The notes: generated by a model from the letters alone, not told the origin. A stretch of DNA of 64,000 bases from Streptomyces olivochromogenes (GCF_001514115.1 NZ_KQ948460.1:62001-126000); one strand, 5' to 3'. Shown: positions 48,309 to 58,046, counted from the stretch's first letter. Program-made: numbers and translations.

Positions 48309-49046
48309 ATGAACCCCACCTCCTCAACTCCACCCGTGCTGAACGGCATCGGGCTGTCCAAGTCCTTCGGATCCACCCGCGCGCTCGACGCGGTGGACAT
48401 CGCCGTCGGCGCGGGCGAGTCCGTGGCCGTCATGGGCCCCTCGGGGTCGGGCAAGTCGACGCTGCTGCACTGCCTCGCGAACATCGAGCGCCCGGACAAC
48501 GGCCAAGTGCTGCTGGGCGGTGAGCGCATAGACCAGTTGCGCGAGCCGGACCGCAGCGAGCTGCGCCGTACCCGCTTCGGTTTCGTCTTCCAGTTCGGAC
48601 AGTTGCTGCCCGAACTGCCGGCGGTGGAGAACGTGGCCCTCCCGCTGATGCTCGGCGGGATGACCCGCCGCGAGGCGGAGCGGCAAGCGCGCGAATGGTT
48701 CGTACCGCTGGGCCTGGAGGGCAAGGAGGACAACCGCCCCGGCGAACTGTCCGGCGGCCAGGCCCAGCGGGTGGCCATCGCGCGGGCGCTGGTCGCGGGC
48801 GCCCAGGTCGTCTTCGCCGACGAACCGACGGGCGCCCTCGACCAGACGACGGGGCAGGACGTGATCCGGATGCTGGTGGAGGTGACCAGGGCGCAGAACG
48901 CCGCGCTGGTCGTGGTCACCCACGACCAGTCGGTCGCCCACTGGAGCGACCGCACGGTGCAGGTACGGGACGGGCGGATCGTACGAGAGACGGGCACGTC
49001 CGTCGCCGGCTCCGTCGGCGCCGGTACCGCCGGAGTCACGCGATGA
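48309..49046 (+). CDS. ABC transporter ATP-binding protein (MacB/LolD type)
   Basis: A 245-residue ATPase with Walker A MGPSGSGKST, Q-loop FVFQFGQLLPEL, signature LSGGQAQRVAIARAL, Walker B VVFADEPTGALD and switch histidine in VVVTHDQ. The residues fit the MacB/LolD group that drives FtsX-type permeases and often exports lipids or antimicrobial peptides. It is divergent from the two-component genes over a 119-base gap and overlaps the permease gene by four bases. Confidence 0.96.
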   Translation: MNPTSSTPPVLNGIGLSKSFGSTRALDAVDIAVGAGESVAVMGPSGSGKSTLLHCLANIERPDNGQVLLGGERIDQLREPDRSELRRTRFGFVFQFGQLLPELPAVENVALPLMLGGMTRREAERQAREWFVPLGLEGKEDNRPGELSGGQAQRVAIARALVAGAQVVFADEPTGALDQTTGQDVIRMLVEVTRAQNAALVVVTHDQSVAHWSDRTVQVRDGRIVRETGTSVAGSVGAGTAGVTR

Positions 49047-51082
49047 GGACGACGAGAACGATGAGGCCGACAAGAACGATGCGGCCGGCGCGGACTCTGG
49101 ACCGTACGACCTGGACCCTGACCTGGCGGCTGCTGCGAGGCGGTGGGCGGCACGGCCATCTCGGCGTGGGGCTCTCCGTCGCCGCCTCGGCACTCTGCAC
49201 CACGCTGCTGTTCCTGTGCGTCGGTGCCAACCTCGGTTTCGGCGAACGCGCCGCGCACACCGACTGGCGCACCCCCGCCACGGCCGAACTCTCGCGCGCC
49301 GTAGCCCTACAGGCAGTAGGCACCACCTTCATCAACGGCGAGCCCGTGACCGTCATCGACATCGCCGTACTGCCGGGCAAGCAAGCCAAGGCACCCGCTC
49401 CTCCCGGCATGCCGCGCTTCCCCGAGCCCGGCGAGGTGTGGACCTCACCGGCACTCGGCAATCTGCCGGGCAGGGCCACCACCACGGGCACGCTCGGCCG
49501 CGCCGCACTGGCCAGGCCCCGCGAGAAGGTGGCAGTCGTCGGATACCGGGCCGACGACCCGGCGATGACGACGAAGCGCGGCACCGACCCACGCCGCCCG
49601 GGCGACATCGCGACCCCCACGCCCGTCGCGGACTTCACGGGAAGGCGCACGACGGACGGCATCGCCTCCCAATACCAGGACCTGACGAAGCTCGCCACGC
49701 TCCTGGTGATCGTGCCGCTGCTGGTGCTCGGCGCCTCGTCCGCCCGGCTGTCCGTCTCGCGCCGCGACTCGCGGCTGGCCATGCTGCGGTTGGTGGGTGC
49801 CGCGCCGGGGCGGATCGCGGGGCTGGCGGCGGCCGAGGCGGCGCTGACCGGTGCGGCCGGGGCCCTCGTGGGCGCGCTGGGCTACGCGACACTGTTGCCA
49901 CTGGTGGCCAAGGTGCCCGTGGCGGGCGGCAGTTGGTATGCCTCCGACCTGTGGGTGGGCGCGCCCGTGCTGCTCGCCGTGCTCGCCGGCGTGGTGCTGA
50001 TGGTGACGGTCAGCGCGCTGGCCGGGCTGCGGCAGGTGGTCGTGGGCCCGCTCGGGGTCGTACGCCGATCCCGCGCTCCCCGCATCAAAGCCGTACGCGC
50101 GCTGCTGTTCGTCGCCGTGCTGATCGGCTACTGGCAGATCAGCAAGGACAAGGGGGCCGACATCAACACGGTGGTGTACTGCTGCGCCGCTGTCTTCGCC
50201 GCGCTGTCCGTCATCGGCCCCTGGGTGGTCGGCGTGCTCGGCGGTCTCGTCGCCGGTCTGGCACGGCGCCCTACGACGCTCCTGGCGGGGCGCCGACTGC
50301 TCGACGACCCCAAGTCGGTGTGGCGTGCGGTGTCCGGGCTGACGCTGGCGGGCTTCGTGGCCGGTTTCTTCGCACTGTTCAGCATCGCCGGTGGCTCGCC
50401 CTGGAGCAGTCCCGACCAACTCTCGCTGTCCGTACCGAAGGAGCGGGTCGCCGCCGTACGGCAACAGGCCGACGCCCGCCTGAAGCGCGCGCACATCGAC
50501 GCCACCGTCGGCACGAACACCGACTGGGTCGCCACCGGCACAGGTACCGGCTCCGAACGCCAGGTCACCGCGACCATCACGGACCCGGCCCGCCTCGACG
50601 CGGCACGCGCCGCGCTCAGCGGCCTCGTACCCGGCCAGTACCCGATCACCGGCACGGACATCGACTGGCAGTCACGGCAGTTCGACCACGACTTCCACCT
50701 CTCGACGCTGGCCGTGCTCGGCGCGAGCTTCACCATCGCCATCGCCTCGACGGGCATCACGGCCGCCTCGTCCGTCCTGGACCGCCGCCGCGCCTACGGC
50801 CTGCTGCATCTGGCGGGCACCCCCCTGCGGGTCCTGGACGCGGCCAGACGTACGGAGTCGGTGCTGCCCGGCGCGGTGCTCGCGGGCGGCGCGGTACTCA
50901 TCGGCCTGTTCTGCGCGGCACCCCTGACATTCGCCGGCGGCACCCCGCACCTGGACGCCCGCGGCGTCACCCTCCTCGGCGCCTGCCTGGCCCTCGGCTT
51001 CGCCGGCCTGGCCGGCGCGAGCGCGGCAAGCCGCCCGCTGCTCCGCGAGGTGGTGAGAGACGCGGGCCCACGCCCGGACTGA
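49043..51082 (+). CDS. FtsX-family ABC permease
   Basis: A 679-residue permease with an N-terminal span, a large extracytoplasmic domain (about residues 60-210), three spans with the FtsX core (LLVLGASSARLSVSRRDSRLAMLRLVGA), middle spans, a second smaller outside domain and a C-terminal FtsX bundle. The first 20 residues are a basic Arg-Thr-Met repeat. With its ATPase and the divergent kinase/regulator pair it resembles BceAB-RS-type peptide-sensing and detoxification units; the real substrate is unknown. Confidence 0.93.
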   Translation: MRTTRTMRPTRTMRPARTLDRTTWTLTWRLLRGGGRHGHLGVGLSVAASALCTTLLFLCVGANLGFGERAAHTDWRTPATAELSRAVALQAVGTTFINGEPVTVIDIAVLPGKQAKAPAPPGMPRFPEPGEVWTSPALGNLPGRATTTGTLGRAALARPREKVAVVGYRADDPAMTTKRGTDPRRPGDIATPTPVADFTGRRTTDGIASQYQDLTKLATLLVIVPLLVLGASSARLSVSRRDSRLAMLRLVGAAPGRIAGLAAAEAALTGAAGALVGALGYATLLPLVAKVPVAGGSWYASDLWVGAPVLLAVLAGVVLMVTVSALAGLRQVVVGPLGVVRRSRAPRIKAVRALLFVAVLIGYWQISKDKGADINTVVYCCAAVFAALSVIGPWVVGVLGGLVAGLARRPTTLLAGRRLLDDPKSVWRAVSGLTLAGFVAGFFALFSIAGGSPWSSPDQLSLSVPKERVAAVRQQADARLKRAHIDATVGTNTDWVATGTGTGSERQVTATITDPARLDAARAALSGLVPGQYPITGTDIDWQSRQFDHDFHLSTLAVLGASFTIAIASTGITAASSVLDRRRAYGLLHLAGTPLRVLDAARRTESVLPGAVLAGGAVLIGLFCAAPLTFAGGTPHLDARGVTLLGACLALGFAGLAGASAASRPLLREVVRDAGPRPD

Positions 51083-51123
51083 AGCGTGACGAGCCGCCCC
51101 AGGAAGGAACAGAAAAAAAGCAA

Positions 51124-51160
51124 AAGCCCCAGGTCACGGCGAGTGAGAATCCTGGGGCTT
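51124..51160. terminator. Terminator between permease gene and tRNA-Thr
   Basis: Ten-bp arms AAGCCCCAGG (51124-51133) and CCTGGGGCTT (51151-51160) between converging units. Confidence 0.75.
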
Positions 51161-51167
51161 CCACAGA

Positions 51168-51240
51168 GCCGCCTTCGGGATTCGAACCCGAGACCTACGC
51201 ATTACGAGTGCGTTGCTCTGGCCATCTGAGCTAAGGCGGC
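51168..51240 (-). tRNA. tRNA-Thr (anticodon CGT)
   Basis: 73 bases that fold as a full cloverleaf: acceptor GCCGCCT/AGGCGGC, D arm with GCTCAGATGGCCAGAGC, anticodon stem ACGCA/TGCGT with loop CTCGTAA giving anticodon CGT (codon ACG, threonine), and T arm with GGTTCGAATCC. CCA is not encoded. tRNA 3' ends are common integration sites, but no integrase or repeated att copy is seen nearby. Confidence 0.96.
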
Positions 51241-51347
51241 GCGCTGTCCGCACTATGGTGCGATCAGCAACGTCGGTAAGTCTACACAGTTTCCAGGGGT
51301 GCTCCGTACACGCCCCGGGAGGACCGGTTCCGGGGCGTGCGGGAGGG

Positions 51348-52988
51348 CTATGCGCAGCGCTTTCCCTTCGCGGGAGGGGTGCCCTGGAGGAGGTAGCGGT
51401 CGATCGTGGAGTCGATGCAGACGCTACCGCGGCCGTACGCGGTGTGGCCGTCGCCGACGTAGGTGAGGAGGACGCCGGAGGAGAGCTGGGAGGCGAGGGA
51501 CTTGGCCCAGGCGTAGGGGGTGGCCGGGTCCCGGGTGGTGCCGACCACGAGGATCGGGCCCGCGCCCTTCGCCTCGATGCGGTGCGGCTCGCCGGTGGGC
51601 CGCACGGGCCAGTACGCGCAGTTCAGGGAGGCCCAGGCCAGGCCGTCACCGAAGACCGGGGACGCCTTCTCGAAGCCGGGAAGACCCTTCTCCACCTCTT
51701 CGGGCGTGGAGAAGGCGGCCGGGAGGTCGAGGCAGTTCACGGCCGCGTTGGCGAACATGAGGTTCGCGTACTTGCCGTCGGCGTCGCGCTCGTAATAGCT
51801 GTCGGAGAGGGCGAGCAGGCCCGCGCCGTCCTTGTCCTTCATCGCCGCGGTGAGCGCCTGGCGCAGCTGCGGCCACGCCGCCTGGTCGTACATCGCCGCG
51901 ATCACACCCGTGGTCGCGAGCGCCTCGCCGAGCTTGCGGCCATCCGCGTCGCCTGTCGGGATCGGCTTCGCGTCGAGCCGCTTGAAGAAGGCGCTGAGGT
52001 TCTTGCCGACCTGGTCCGGGCTCATGCCCGGGCCGCCCAGCGGGCAGTCGCTCTGGCGCACGCAGTCCTTCGCGAAGGACTGGAACGCCGTCTCGAAGCC
52101 CGCCGTCTGGTCCTGGTTGAGCTTGCGCGCGGACAGGGACGGGTCCATCGCGCCGTCCAGGACCATGCGGCCCACCCGTTCCGGGAACAGGCCCGCGTAC
52201 GTCGCCCCGAGGAGCGTCCCGTACGACGCCCCCACGTAGTTCAGCTTCTGGTCGCCCAGGACCGCGCGCAGGATGTCCATGTCCCGGGCCGCCTCGACCG
52301 TGGACACGTGCCGCAGCAGGTTCGGCGAGTGCCGGCCGCAGCCCTCGGCGAACTTCTTGTACTCGTCGACCAGTTCACCCGTCTCCTTCTTGTCGTCGGG
52401 GGTGACGTCCGTCTCCGTGTACGTGTCCATCTGGGCGCCGGTGAGGCACTCGACGGGCTCGCTGCGGGCCACCCCGCGCGGGTCGACCGCGACCATGTCG
52501 TAGCGGGCGCGGACCTCCGCCGGGTAGCCGATCCCCGCGTACGACTGCAGGTAGCCCACCGCCGAGCCGCCCGGTCCGCCCGGGTTGACCAGCAGCGAGC
52601 CGATGCGCTTGCCGGGGCCGGTCGCCTTCTTGCGGGCCACGGCCAGCTTGACGTCGCCCGAGGCTGGTTTCGCGTAGTCGAGCGGCGCCTTCATCGTGGC
52701 GCACTCGAAGCCGGAGACGCCGCAGCTGCGCCAGGCCAGCTTCTGGTCGTAGTACGACGACAGTGTGGAGGGTGTGGCGCGGGGCAGTGCGGCCAGCACC
52801 GCGTCCGCCGACGTCGTGGCCGTCCTGGTCGAACTCCCCGTGGAGCAGGCGGAGACGAGCATTGTGGTGGCGGCGAGCAGCACGCCGCCCGCACGGACGG
52901 TACGCATCGCGCGGATCGCACCGCGGGGTCGGTTCGGCCGACGGGACCGGGGCGGCCGGGGGGTGCGCCTGAAGTACCTGGAGTACAT
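51348..52988 (-). CDS. Secreted alpha/beta-hydrolase, tripeptidyl aminopeptidase type
   Basis: A 546-residue exported peptidase of the S33-like SlpD/SlpE/Tap group. A lipobox-like MLVSACST follows a hydrophobic core, so it is probably membrane-tethered. The oxyanion region is VNPGGPGGSA, the nucleophile serine is in VGASYGTLLG, the acid in VVGTTRDPATP and the histidine in VGDGHTAYG, so the triad is complete. Eight or more cysteines suggest disulfides. ATG at 52988 gives a long basic pre-region; ATG at 52907 (MRTVRAGG) would give a normal signal peptide and may be the true start. Confidence 0.92.
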   Translation of the reverse strand: MYSRYFRRTPRPPRSRRPNRPRGAIRAMRTVRAGGVLLAATTMLVSACSTGSSTRTATTSADAVLAALPRATPSTLSSYYDQKLAWRSCGVSGFECATMKAPLDYAKPASGDVKLAVARKKATGPGKRIGSLLVNPGGPGGSAVGYLQSYAGIGYPAEVRARYDMVAVDPRGVARSEPVECLTGAQMDTYTETDVTPDDKKETGELVDEYKKFAEGCGRHSPNLLRHVSTVEAARDMDILRAVLGDQKLNYVGASYGTLLGATYAGLFPERVGRMVLDGAMDPSLSARKLNQDQTAGFETAFQSFAKDCVRQSDCPLGGPGMSPDQVGKNLSAFFKRLDAKPIPTGDADGRKLGEALATTGVIAAMYDQAAWPQLRQALTAAMKDKDGAGLLALSDSYYERDADGKYANLMFANAAVNCLDLPAAFSTPEEVEKGLPGFEKASPVFGDGLAWASLNCAYWPVRPTGEPHRIEAKGAGPILVVGTTRDPATPYAWAKSLASQLSSGVLLTYVGDGHTAYGRGSVCIDSTIDRYLLQGTPPAKGKRCA

Positions 52989-53169
52989 CTCGCGAGCGTA
53001 ACCCTGAGCGACACAATGATCACCAACAGTCGCACATGTGCCTCGTACGAGTGATGCCGTCAACACGGCGACTCAACTCCTGCTCCCCACACCTCGCCTC
53101 AGCTCCTCACTTCGGCCCCTCGGCACGGTCCCAGCTGTCGGCCGGTCGCGGCCGCTGTCGCTGTCCGCC

Positions 53170-53330
53170 GGTCACTGTCGACTGTCCGCCGGTCGCTGTC
53201 GGCCGTTCGCCGGTCGCTGTCGACTGTCCGCCGGTCGCTGTCGACTGTCCGCCGGTCGCTGTCGACTGTCCGCCGGTCGCTGTCAGCTGTTCGCCGGTCG
53301 CTGTCAGCCGTCCGCCGGTCGCTGTCGGCT
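53170..53330. repeat. Seven and a half 21-bp tandem repeats
   Basis: Units of GGTCGCTGTCGACTGTCCGC plus C start at 53170 and recur every 21 bases to 53317, with a degenerate copy before them. Three units are identical. They occupy the 380-base gap between the peptidase start and the holB stop, where there is no gene. Confidence 0.95.
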
Positions 53331-53369
53331 CCGGGTCCTCGGCCCGACCGCGTCTTCGAGCCTCTCGGC

Positions 53370-54575
53370 TCAGCCCGCCCGCAGCGCCATCGTCATCGCC
53401 TCCACCGCCAGCAGCGGGGCCACATTGCGGTCCAGCGCCTCGCGGCATGCGGCGATCGCGTCGATCCGGCGGAGGGTCGCCTCCGGCGAGCCGCCGCGGG
53501 CGAGGCGCTCGAGTACATCCTCGGCCTCCGTGTTGGCGAGGGCCACCCGGGAGCCGAGCTGGAGGGCGAGAACGTCGCGGTAGAAGCCGGTGAGGTCGAT
53601 GAGGGCCAGGTCCAGGCTGTCGCGCTGCGTACGCGTTCTCCGGCGCTTCTGCCGGTCCTCCAGCTCCTTCATGACGCCCGCGGTGCCACGCGGCATACGG
53701 CCGCCCTGCGACGCGCCGAGGGCCGCCTTCAGGTCTTCGGTCTCCTTGACGTCGACTTCCTCGGCGAGCTGCTTCGCGTCCTCCGAGGCCGTGTCGATCA
53801 GCTCCTGGGCCGCCTTGAGACAGCCGCCGATGTCGTCGACCCGCAGCGGGAGCTTGAGGACGGCGGCCCGGCGCTCACGGGCACGCTGGTCCGTGGCGAG
53901 ACGGCGGGCGCGCCCGATGTGCCCCTGTGTCGCGCGGGCGGCGGCCGCCGCGACAGCGGGCTCGATGCCGTCACGGCGGACGAGGATGTCGGCGACCGCG
54001 TCCACCGGCGGGGTACGCAGGGTGAGCAGGCGGCAGCGGGAGCGGATGGTGGGCAGGACGTCCTCGATGGAGGGCGCGCAGAGCAGCCAGACCGTACGGG
54101 GAGCCGGTTCCTCGACGGCTTTCAGAAGGACGTTGCCCGCGCCCTCCGTGAGGCGGTCCGCGTCCTCCAGGACGATGACCTGCCAGCGGCCGGTAGCCGG
54201 GGACATCTGGGCGCGGCGGACCAGGTCGCGGGTCTCCTTCACACCGATGGAGAGGAGGTCGGTGCGGACGATCTGCACATCGGCGTGCGTCCCGATCAGG
54301 CTGGTGTGGCAGCCGTCGCAGAAGCCGCAGCCGGGGACTCCGCCCAGCGCGCGGTCGGGGCTCACGCACTGGAGCGCCGCCGCGAAGGCCCGCGCCGCGG
54401 TGGAACGCCCGGAGCCGGGCGGCCCGGTGAACAGCCAGGCGTGCGTCATCTTGGACGCCTCGGGGAGCGGGCTGTCCGCGGCGACCGCCGAGACGAGGGC
54501 GTCGGCGTCACGAGCGGCGGCGGCGAGCTGCTCGCTCACCTTGTCCTGGCCCACCAGGTCGTCCCATACCGGCAC
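53370..54575 (-). CDS. holB: DNA polymerase III delta-prime subunit
   Basis: Part of the clamp loader that opens the sliding clamp. GTG at 54575 (VPVWDDLVGQDKVSEQL) gives 401 residues. The AAA+ fold shows TGPPGSGRS, where the P-loop lysine is arginine, as expected for a non-hydrolysing delta-prime; a zinc module lies in GCGFCDGCHT with an upstream cysteine; sensor one and the arginine region lie in IRSRCRLLTLRTPP. It is downstream of tmk on the same strand, with 77 bases between. Confidence 0.95.
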   Translation of the reverse strand: MPVWDDLVGQDKVSEQLAAAARDADALVSAVAADSPLPEASKMTHAWLFTGPPGSGRSTAARAFAAALQCVSPDRALGGVPGCGFCDGCHTSLIGTHADVQIVRTDLLSIGVKETRDLVRRAQMSPATGRWQVIVLEDADRLTEGAGNVLLKAVEEPAPRTVWLLCAPSIEDVLPTIRSRCRLLTLRTPPVDAVADILVRRDGIEPAVAAAAARATQGHIGRARRLATDQRARERRAAVLKLPLRVDDIGGCLKAAQELIDTASEDAKQLAEEVDVKETEDLKAALGASQGGRMPRGTAGVMKELEDRQKRRRTRTQRDSLDLALIDLTGFYRDVLALQLGSRVALANTEAEDVLERLARGGSPEATLRRIDAIAACREALDRNVAPLLAVEAMTMALRAG

Positions 54576-54652
54576 GGGGCACCGCCCTTTCGTCGCACTT
54601 TGCCTTGCCGCGTCCATTGTGCGGGTCGCCACTGACAGCGGGTCCCCGGACC

Positions 54653-57600
54653 TCAGCGGCGGCGGCGACCGCCCCGTCCCTCGCGCCCGTCGTCCTGCTC
54701 GTCGTCGTCACGCGGGCCCAGCAGTTCGTCCGCCAGGGTCGGGAGGTCGTCGAGCGGGGTCTCCTCCGCCCAGTCGGAACGGGGGCGGCGGCGCGGTGCG
54801 CCCTCGGCGTTGACCTGGGGCAGCTCGCGCGTACGGTCACCGGGCCTCTCGGACCGGGGCTCGGGCCGCTCGTCCCGGAAGAAGCCCGGAGGCACCCGGT
54901 TCGCGGGATCACCCGCACCGGCATCCGGGGCACCTCCACCCGCGCCCCCGTCGCGTAGCGGAGGAAGCACCGCCGTCTCGTCGGCCGCGCCCGGCGCGAC
55001 CGGCGGCAGCACGGTGGTCTCGTCCGCGGCACCCGGAACCACCGGCGGGAGCACGGCCGTCTTCTCGGCCGCCGCCTCCGGGGGCACGGGCGGCTTCGGC
55101 AGCTTGGCCGTCTCCTCCGAGTCGGAGCGGAAACGCTCGCGGCTCTCTCCGGAGCGCACGGGCCGCAGCACCGTCGTCTCGTCCACCGAGCCGCCCGAGG
55201 CGCCCGAGGCGCTCGGGGGCGTCACGACCGGCGTGGGCACCGTCGTCTCGTTGTCGGCCACGGGACCCGCGGCCGCCGGCTCACCGGAACCCACAGGCGC
55301 CGAAGCGGAAGTGGGAGCCGCCGTAGGCGATGAAGCAGGAGCCGCGGTCGAAGCAGAAGCGGAGGCGGAAGCAGACGTCGAAGCCGCCGTGGCTGCGGCC
55401 GCCGCCGCTGCCGCTGCCGCCGTCTCCGTCGCGGCCCGTCGGGCCTCTTCCGCCCGCAGCAACGCCTCCTCGGCCTTGCGCTGCTTCTCCAGGCGGCGCT
55501 CCTCGGCCTCGGCCCTCAGCCGTGCCTGCTCCTCGGCCAGCCTGCGCAGCCGGTCCTGCTCGGCGGCCTGGGCCTGCTCCTGGGCGAGCAGCCGCGCCCG
55601 CTCCTCCTCGGCCCGGCGGCGGGCCTCCTCGGCGCGCTGTCGGGCCTCCTCCGCCTGGCGCTCGGCCTCGCGCCGCTGCGCCTCCTCCAGCTCGCGCTGC
55701 TTGCGCTCCTCTTCCTCCGCACGCAGCCGGGCGAGCTGTTCCTGGCGCTCGCGCTCCAGTCGCTCCTCCTCGGCCTTGCGGGCGGCCTCTTCCTCGGCCT
55801 TGCGCCGGGCCTCTTCCTCGGCCGCCTTGCGTGCCTCCTCCTGGGCCTTCACCTCGGCCTCGGAGAGGGGCAGCATCACGTCGAGCCGGTGCCGGACGAC
55901 GGTGGTGACCGCCTCGGGCTCCTGGGCGGCGTCGACGACCAGGTACCGGCCCGGGTCGGCGGCGGCCAGCGTCAGGAAACCGGACCGCACGCGCGTGTGG
56001 AACTCCACCGGCTCCGACTCCAGCCGGTCGGGCGCCTCCGTGAAGCGCTCGCGCGCCGCCTCCGGGGAGACGTCGAGGAGCACCGTCAGATGCGGCACCA
56101 GTCCGTTGGTCGCCCATCGGTTGATGCGGGCGATCTCGGTCGGGGACAGGTCCCTGCCGGCCCCCTGGTAGGCCACCGACGAGTCGATGTAGCGGTCGGA
56201 GATGACGACGGCACCCCGCTCCAGCGCGGGCCGCACCACCGTGTCCACGTGCTCGGCGCGGTCGGCGGCGTACAGCAGCGCCTCCGCGCGGTGCGACAGA
56301 CCCGCCGACGACACGTCCAGCAGGATCGACCGCAGCCGCTTGCCGACCGGCGTGGCGCCCGGCTCGCGGGTCACCACGACCTCGTGGCCCTTGCCACGGA
56401 TCCACTCCGCGAGCGCTTCCGCCTGCGTCGACTTCCCGGCCCCGTCGCCGCCCTCCAGGGCGATGAAGAACCCGTTCGCGGTGGAATTCTGCGCCGGGTC
56501 GTCGCCGCCGCGCAGCGCGTCCAGCAGGTCGTGCCGCAGTGGCACTCCGGAGCGGTCGTCGACCTTGGCGAGCACCAGGGCGGCGACCGGCAGCAGCAGG
56601 GCGCCCACCAGCATCAGTGTGAAGGCGGCGCCTCCGTGCGCGAACACGAACTTGCCGTTCTCGAGCCGGTGCGGGCCGATCGCCGCGGCCACCACGGGCG
56701 CCAGCACAGCGCCGAGCGCCACGGAGACCCGTACGACCGCGTGCAGGTGTTCCGTCGTACGCGCCCGCCGGTACTCCTCGGTCTCCTGGTCGAGCAGGGC
56801 GTGCCCGGTGTTCGCGGCGACGCCCGCGCCGATGCCCGCGAGGCCGGCGATCAGCAGCACCGTGGTGACGTCCGGGACCAGACCGGCGGCCAGCAGCGCG
56901 ATCCCGGTGAAGGCGATCGCCAGCGAGAGCAGCCTGCGCCGCGACAGCGACGGCAGCACGGAGGAGGCCGTCCGGATGCCGATGACGACACCCCCGGTCA
57001 GCACCAGCACCAGCAGGCCGTACGTGACCGGTCCGCCGCCCAGGTCCTTGGCCTGCAGCACGGAGACGGCGACAGCGGCCGCGATCGCCGCGGCGACGGC
57101 CGCGCAGGCGAGCACCAGGAGCGGGATCGCGCCGGTACGGCCGTTGTCGACGCCCGTGCCCGTCCTGGGGCGGCGCAGGCCCTCCAGGGGCGAGCGCGCG
57201 CGGGGGGTGCGGGTGTCGGGCAGTTCGAGGGCCGTGAGCACGGAGAGCGAGGCGGCGAACAGTCCTGCGGCGACGTACGAGGCGAGCGCCCCCTGGTGCT
57301 GGCCGAACCAGGCGATCCCGGCACCCAGCAGGTTGCTGACGAGTGACACCACGACGAGCGTGGCGGCCGCGATCGGCACCGCCACGAAGGCCGTACGCAG
57401 TGACAGGCGCCGCAGCGCGTCCAGGTGGTCCGGCAGCGGGCGCACGGTGGCGCCCTCCAGCGGCGGCGCGGGCAGCAGCGCGGGCGCCGCGCTCTCCCGG
57501 CACACCGTCCAGAAGCGCTCGGCGACGCCGGTCACGAAGGCGAGGACGAGGAGGACGGCGAGTGCGTTGTCCGGGGTCCAGTCGATCCACAGGGGCGCGA

Positions 57601-57997
57601 GGAGCATGAGCACGGCGCGCAGTCCGTCGGCTCCGACCATGGTCCAGCGCCGGTCGAGCGGCCCCTCCTGGGACGTCAGCGAGGTGAGCGGCCCGAGGAG
57701 TACGGCTCCGAAGAGCAGCGTGGCCAGAATGCGTGCCCCGAAGACGGCCGCCACGGCGAGGGCGACCCCGCGGTAGCCACCGCCGAAGGAACCCTCCGCG
57801 ATCGCCGCCTGAAGGACGAGGATGACCAGCACGAGCAGGGCCAGGGCATCACCGACACCGCCCACCAGGTGGGCGCTCCACAACCGTTTCAGCTGAGGTC
57901 GGCGCAGCAGCGCGCGGACGGCGCGCTCGCGGGAATCCGCGACCAGGGCGTCGTCGGGGGCCGGAGTGTGGGCCGTTGGCTGCTCGGCTCGCGTCAT
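54653..57997 (-). CDS. tmk: Membrane-fused thymidylate kinase (MFS-like domain + dTMP kinase + coiled coil)
   Basis: A 1,114-residue fusion. Residues about 40-480 are an MFS-like bundle of around 12 spans. Residues about 500-705 are dTMP kinase (FIALEGGDGAGKSTQ, TREPGATPVGKRLR, DRYIDSSVAYQG), making dTDP for DNA synthesis. A Glu/Arg/Lys/Ala heptad coiled coil follows at about 710-865, then an Ala/Ser-rich stretch and a disordered tail with four repeats of the type DETTVLPPV. This architecture is known in Streptomyces, where why the kinase is membrane-tied is unexplained. The start ATG has only a weak ribosome site. Confidence 0.93.
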   Translation of the reverse strand: MTRAEQPTAHTPAPDDALVADSRERAVRALLRRPQLKRLWSAHLVGGVGDALALLVLVILVLQAAIAEGSFGGGYRGVALAVAAVFGARILATLLFGAVLLGPLTSLTSQEGPLDRRWTMVGADGLRAVLMLLAPLWIDWTPDNALAVLLVLAFVTGVAERFWTVCRESAAPALLPAPPLEGATVRPLPDHLDALRRLSLRTAFVAVPIAAATLVVVSLVSNLLGAGIAWFGQHQGALASYVAAGLFAASLSVLTALELPDTRTPRARSPLEGLRRPRTGTGVDNGRTGAIPLLVLACAAVAAAIAAAVAVSVLQAKDLGGGPVTYGLLVLVLTGGVVIGIRTASSVLPSLSRRRLLSLAIAFTGIALLAAGLVPDVTTVLLIAGLAGIGAGVAANTGHALLDQETEEYRRARTTEHLHAVVRVSVALGAVLAPVVAAAIGPHRLENGKFVFAHGGAAFTLMLVGALLLPVAALVLAKVDDRSGVPLRHDLLDALRGGDDPAQNSTANGFFIALEGGDGAGKSTQAEALAEWIRGKGHEVVVTREPGATPVGKRLRSILLDVSSAGLSHRAEALLYAADRAEHVDTVVRPALERGAVVISDRYIDSSVAYQGAGRDLSPTEIARINRWATNGLVPHLTVLLDVSPEAARERFTEAPDRLESEPVEFHTRVRSGFLTLAAADPGRYLVVDAAQEPEAVTTVVRHRLDVMLPLSEAEVKAQEEARKAAEEEARRKAEEEAARKAEEERLERERQEQLARLRAEEEERKQRELEEAQRREAERQAEEARQRAEEARRRAEEERARLLAQEQAQAAEQDRLRRLAEEQARLRAEAEERRLEKQRKAEEALLRAEEARRAATETAAAAAAAAAATAASTSASASASASTAAPASSPTAAPTSASAPVGSGEPAAAGPVADNETTVPTPVVTPPSASGASGGSVDETTVLRPVRSGESRERFRSDSEETAKLPKPPVPPEAAAEKTAVLPPVVPGAADETTVLPPVAPGAADETAVLPPLRDGGAGGGAPDAGAGDPANRVPPGFFRDERPEPRSERPGDRTRELPQVNAEGAPRRRPRSDWAEETPLDDLPTLADELLGPRDDDEQDDGREGRGGRRRR

Positions 57998-58046
57998 CCT
58001 GCAAGCCTATCCGGCCCCACTGACTGCCCGTAGGGGTGCCCGAACA

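Noticed and set aside
51168..51240. tRNA-Thr as an integration site of a genomic island
   Set aside because: No integrase, no direct copy of the tRNA 3' end elsewhere in the window, and both sides carry ordinary genes.
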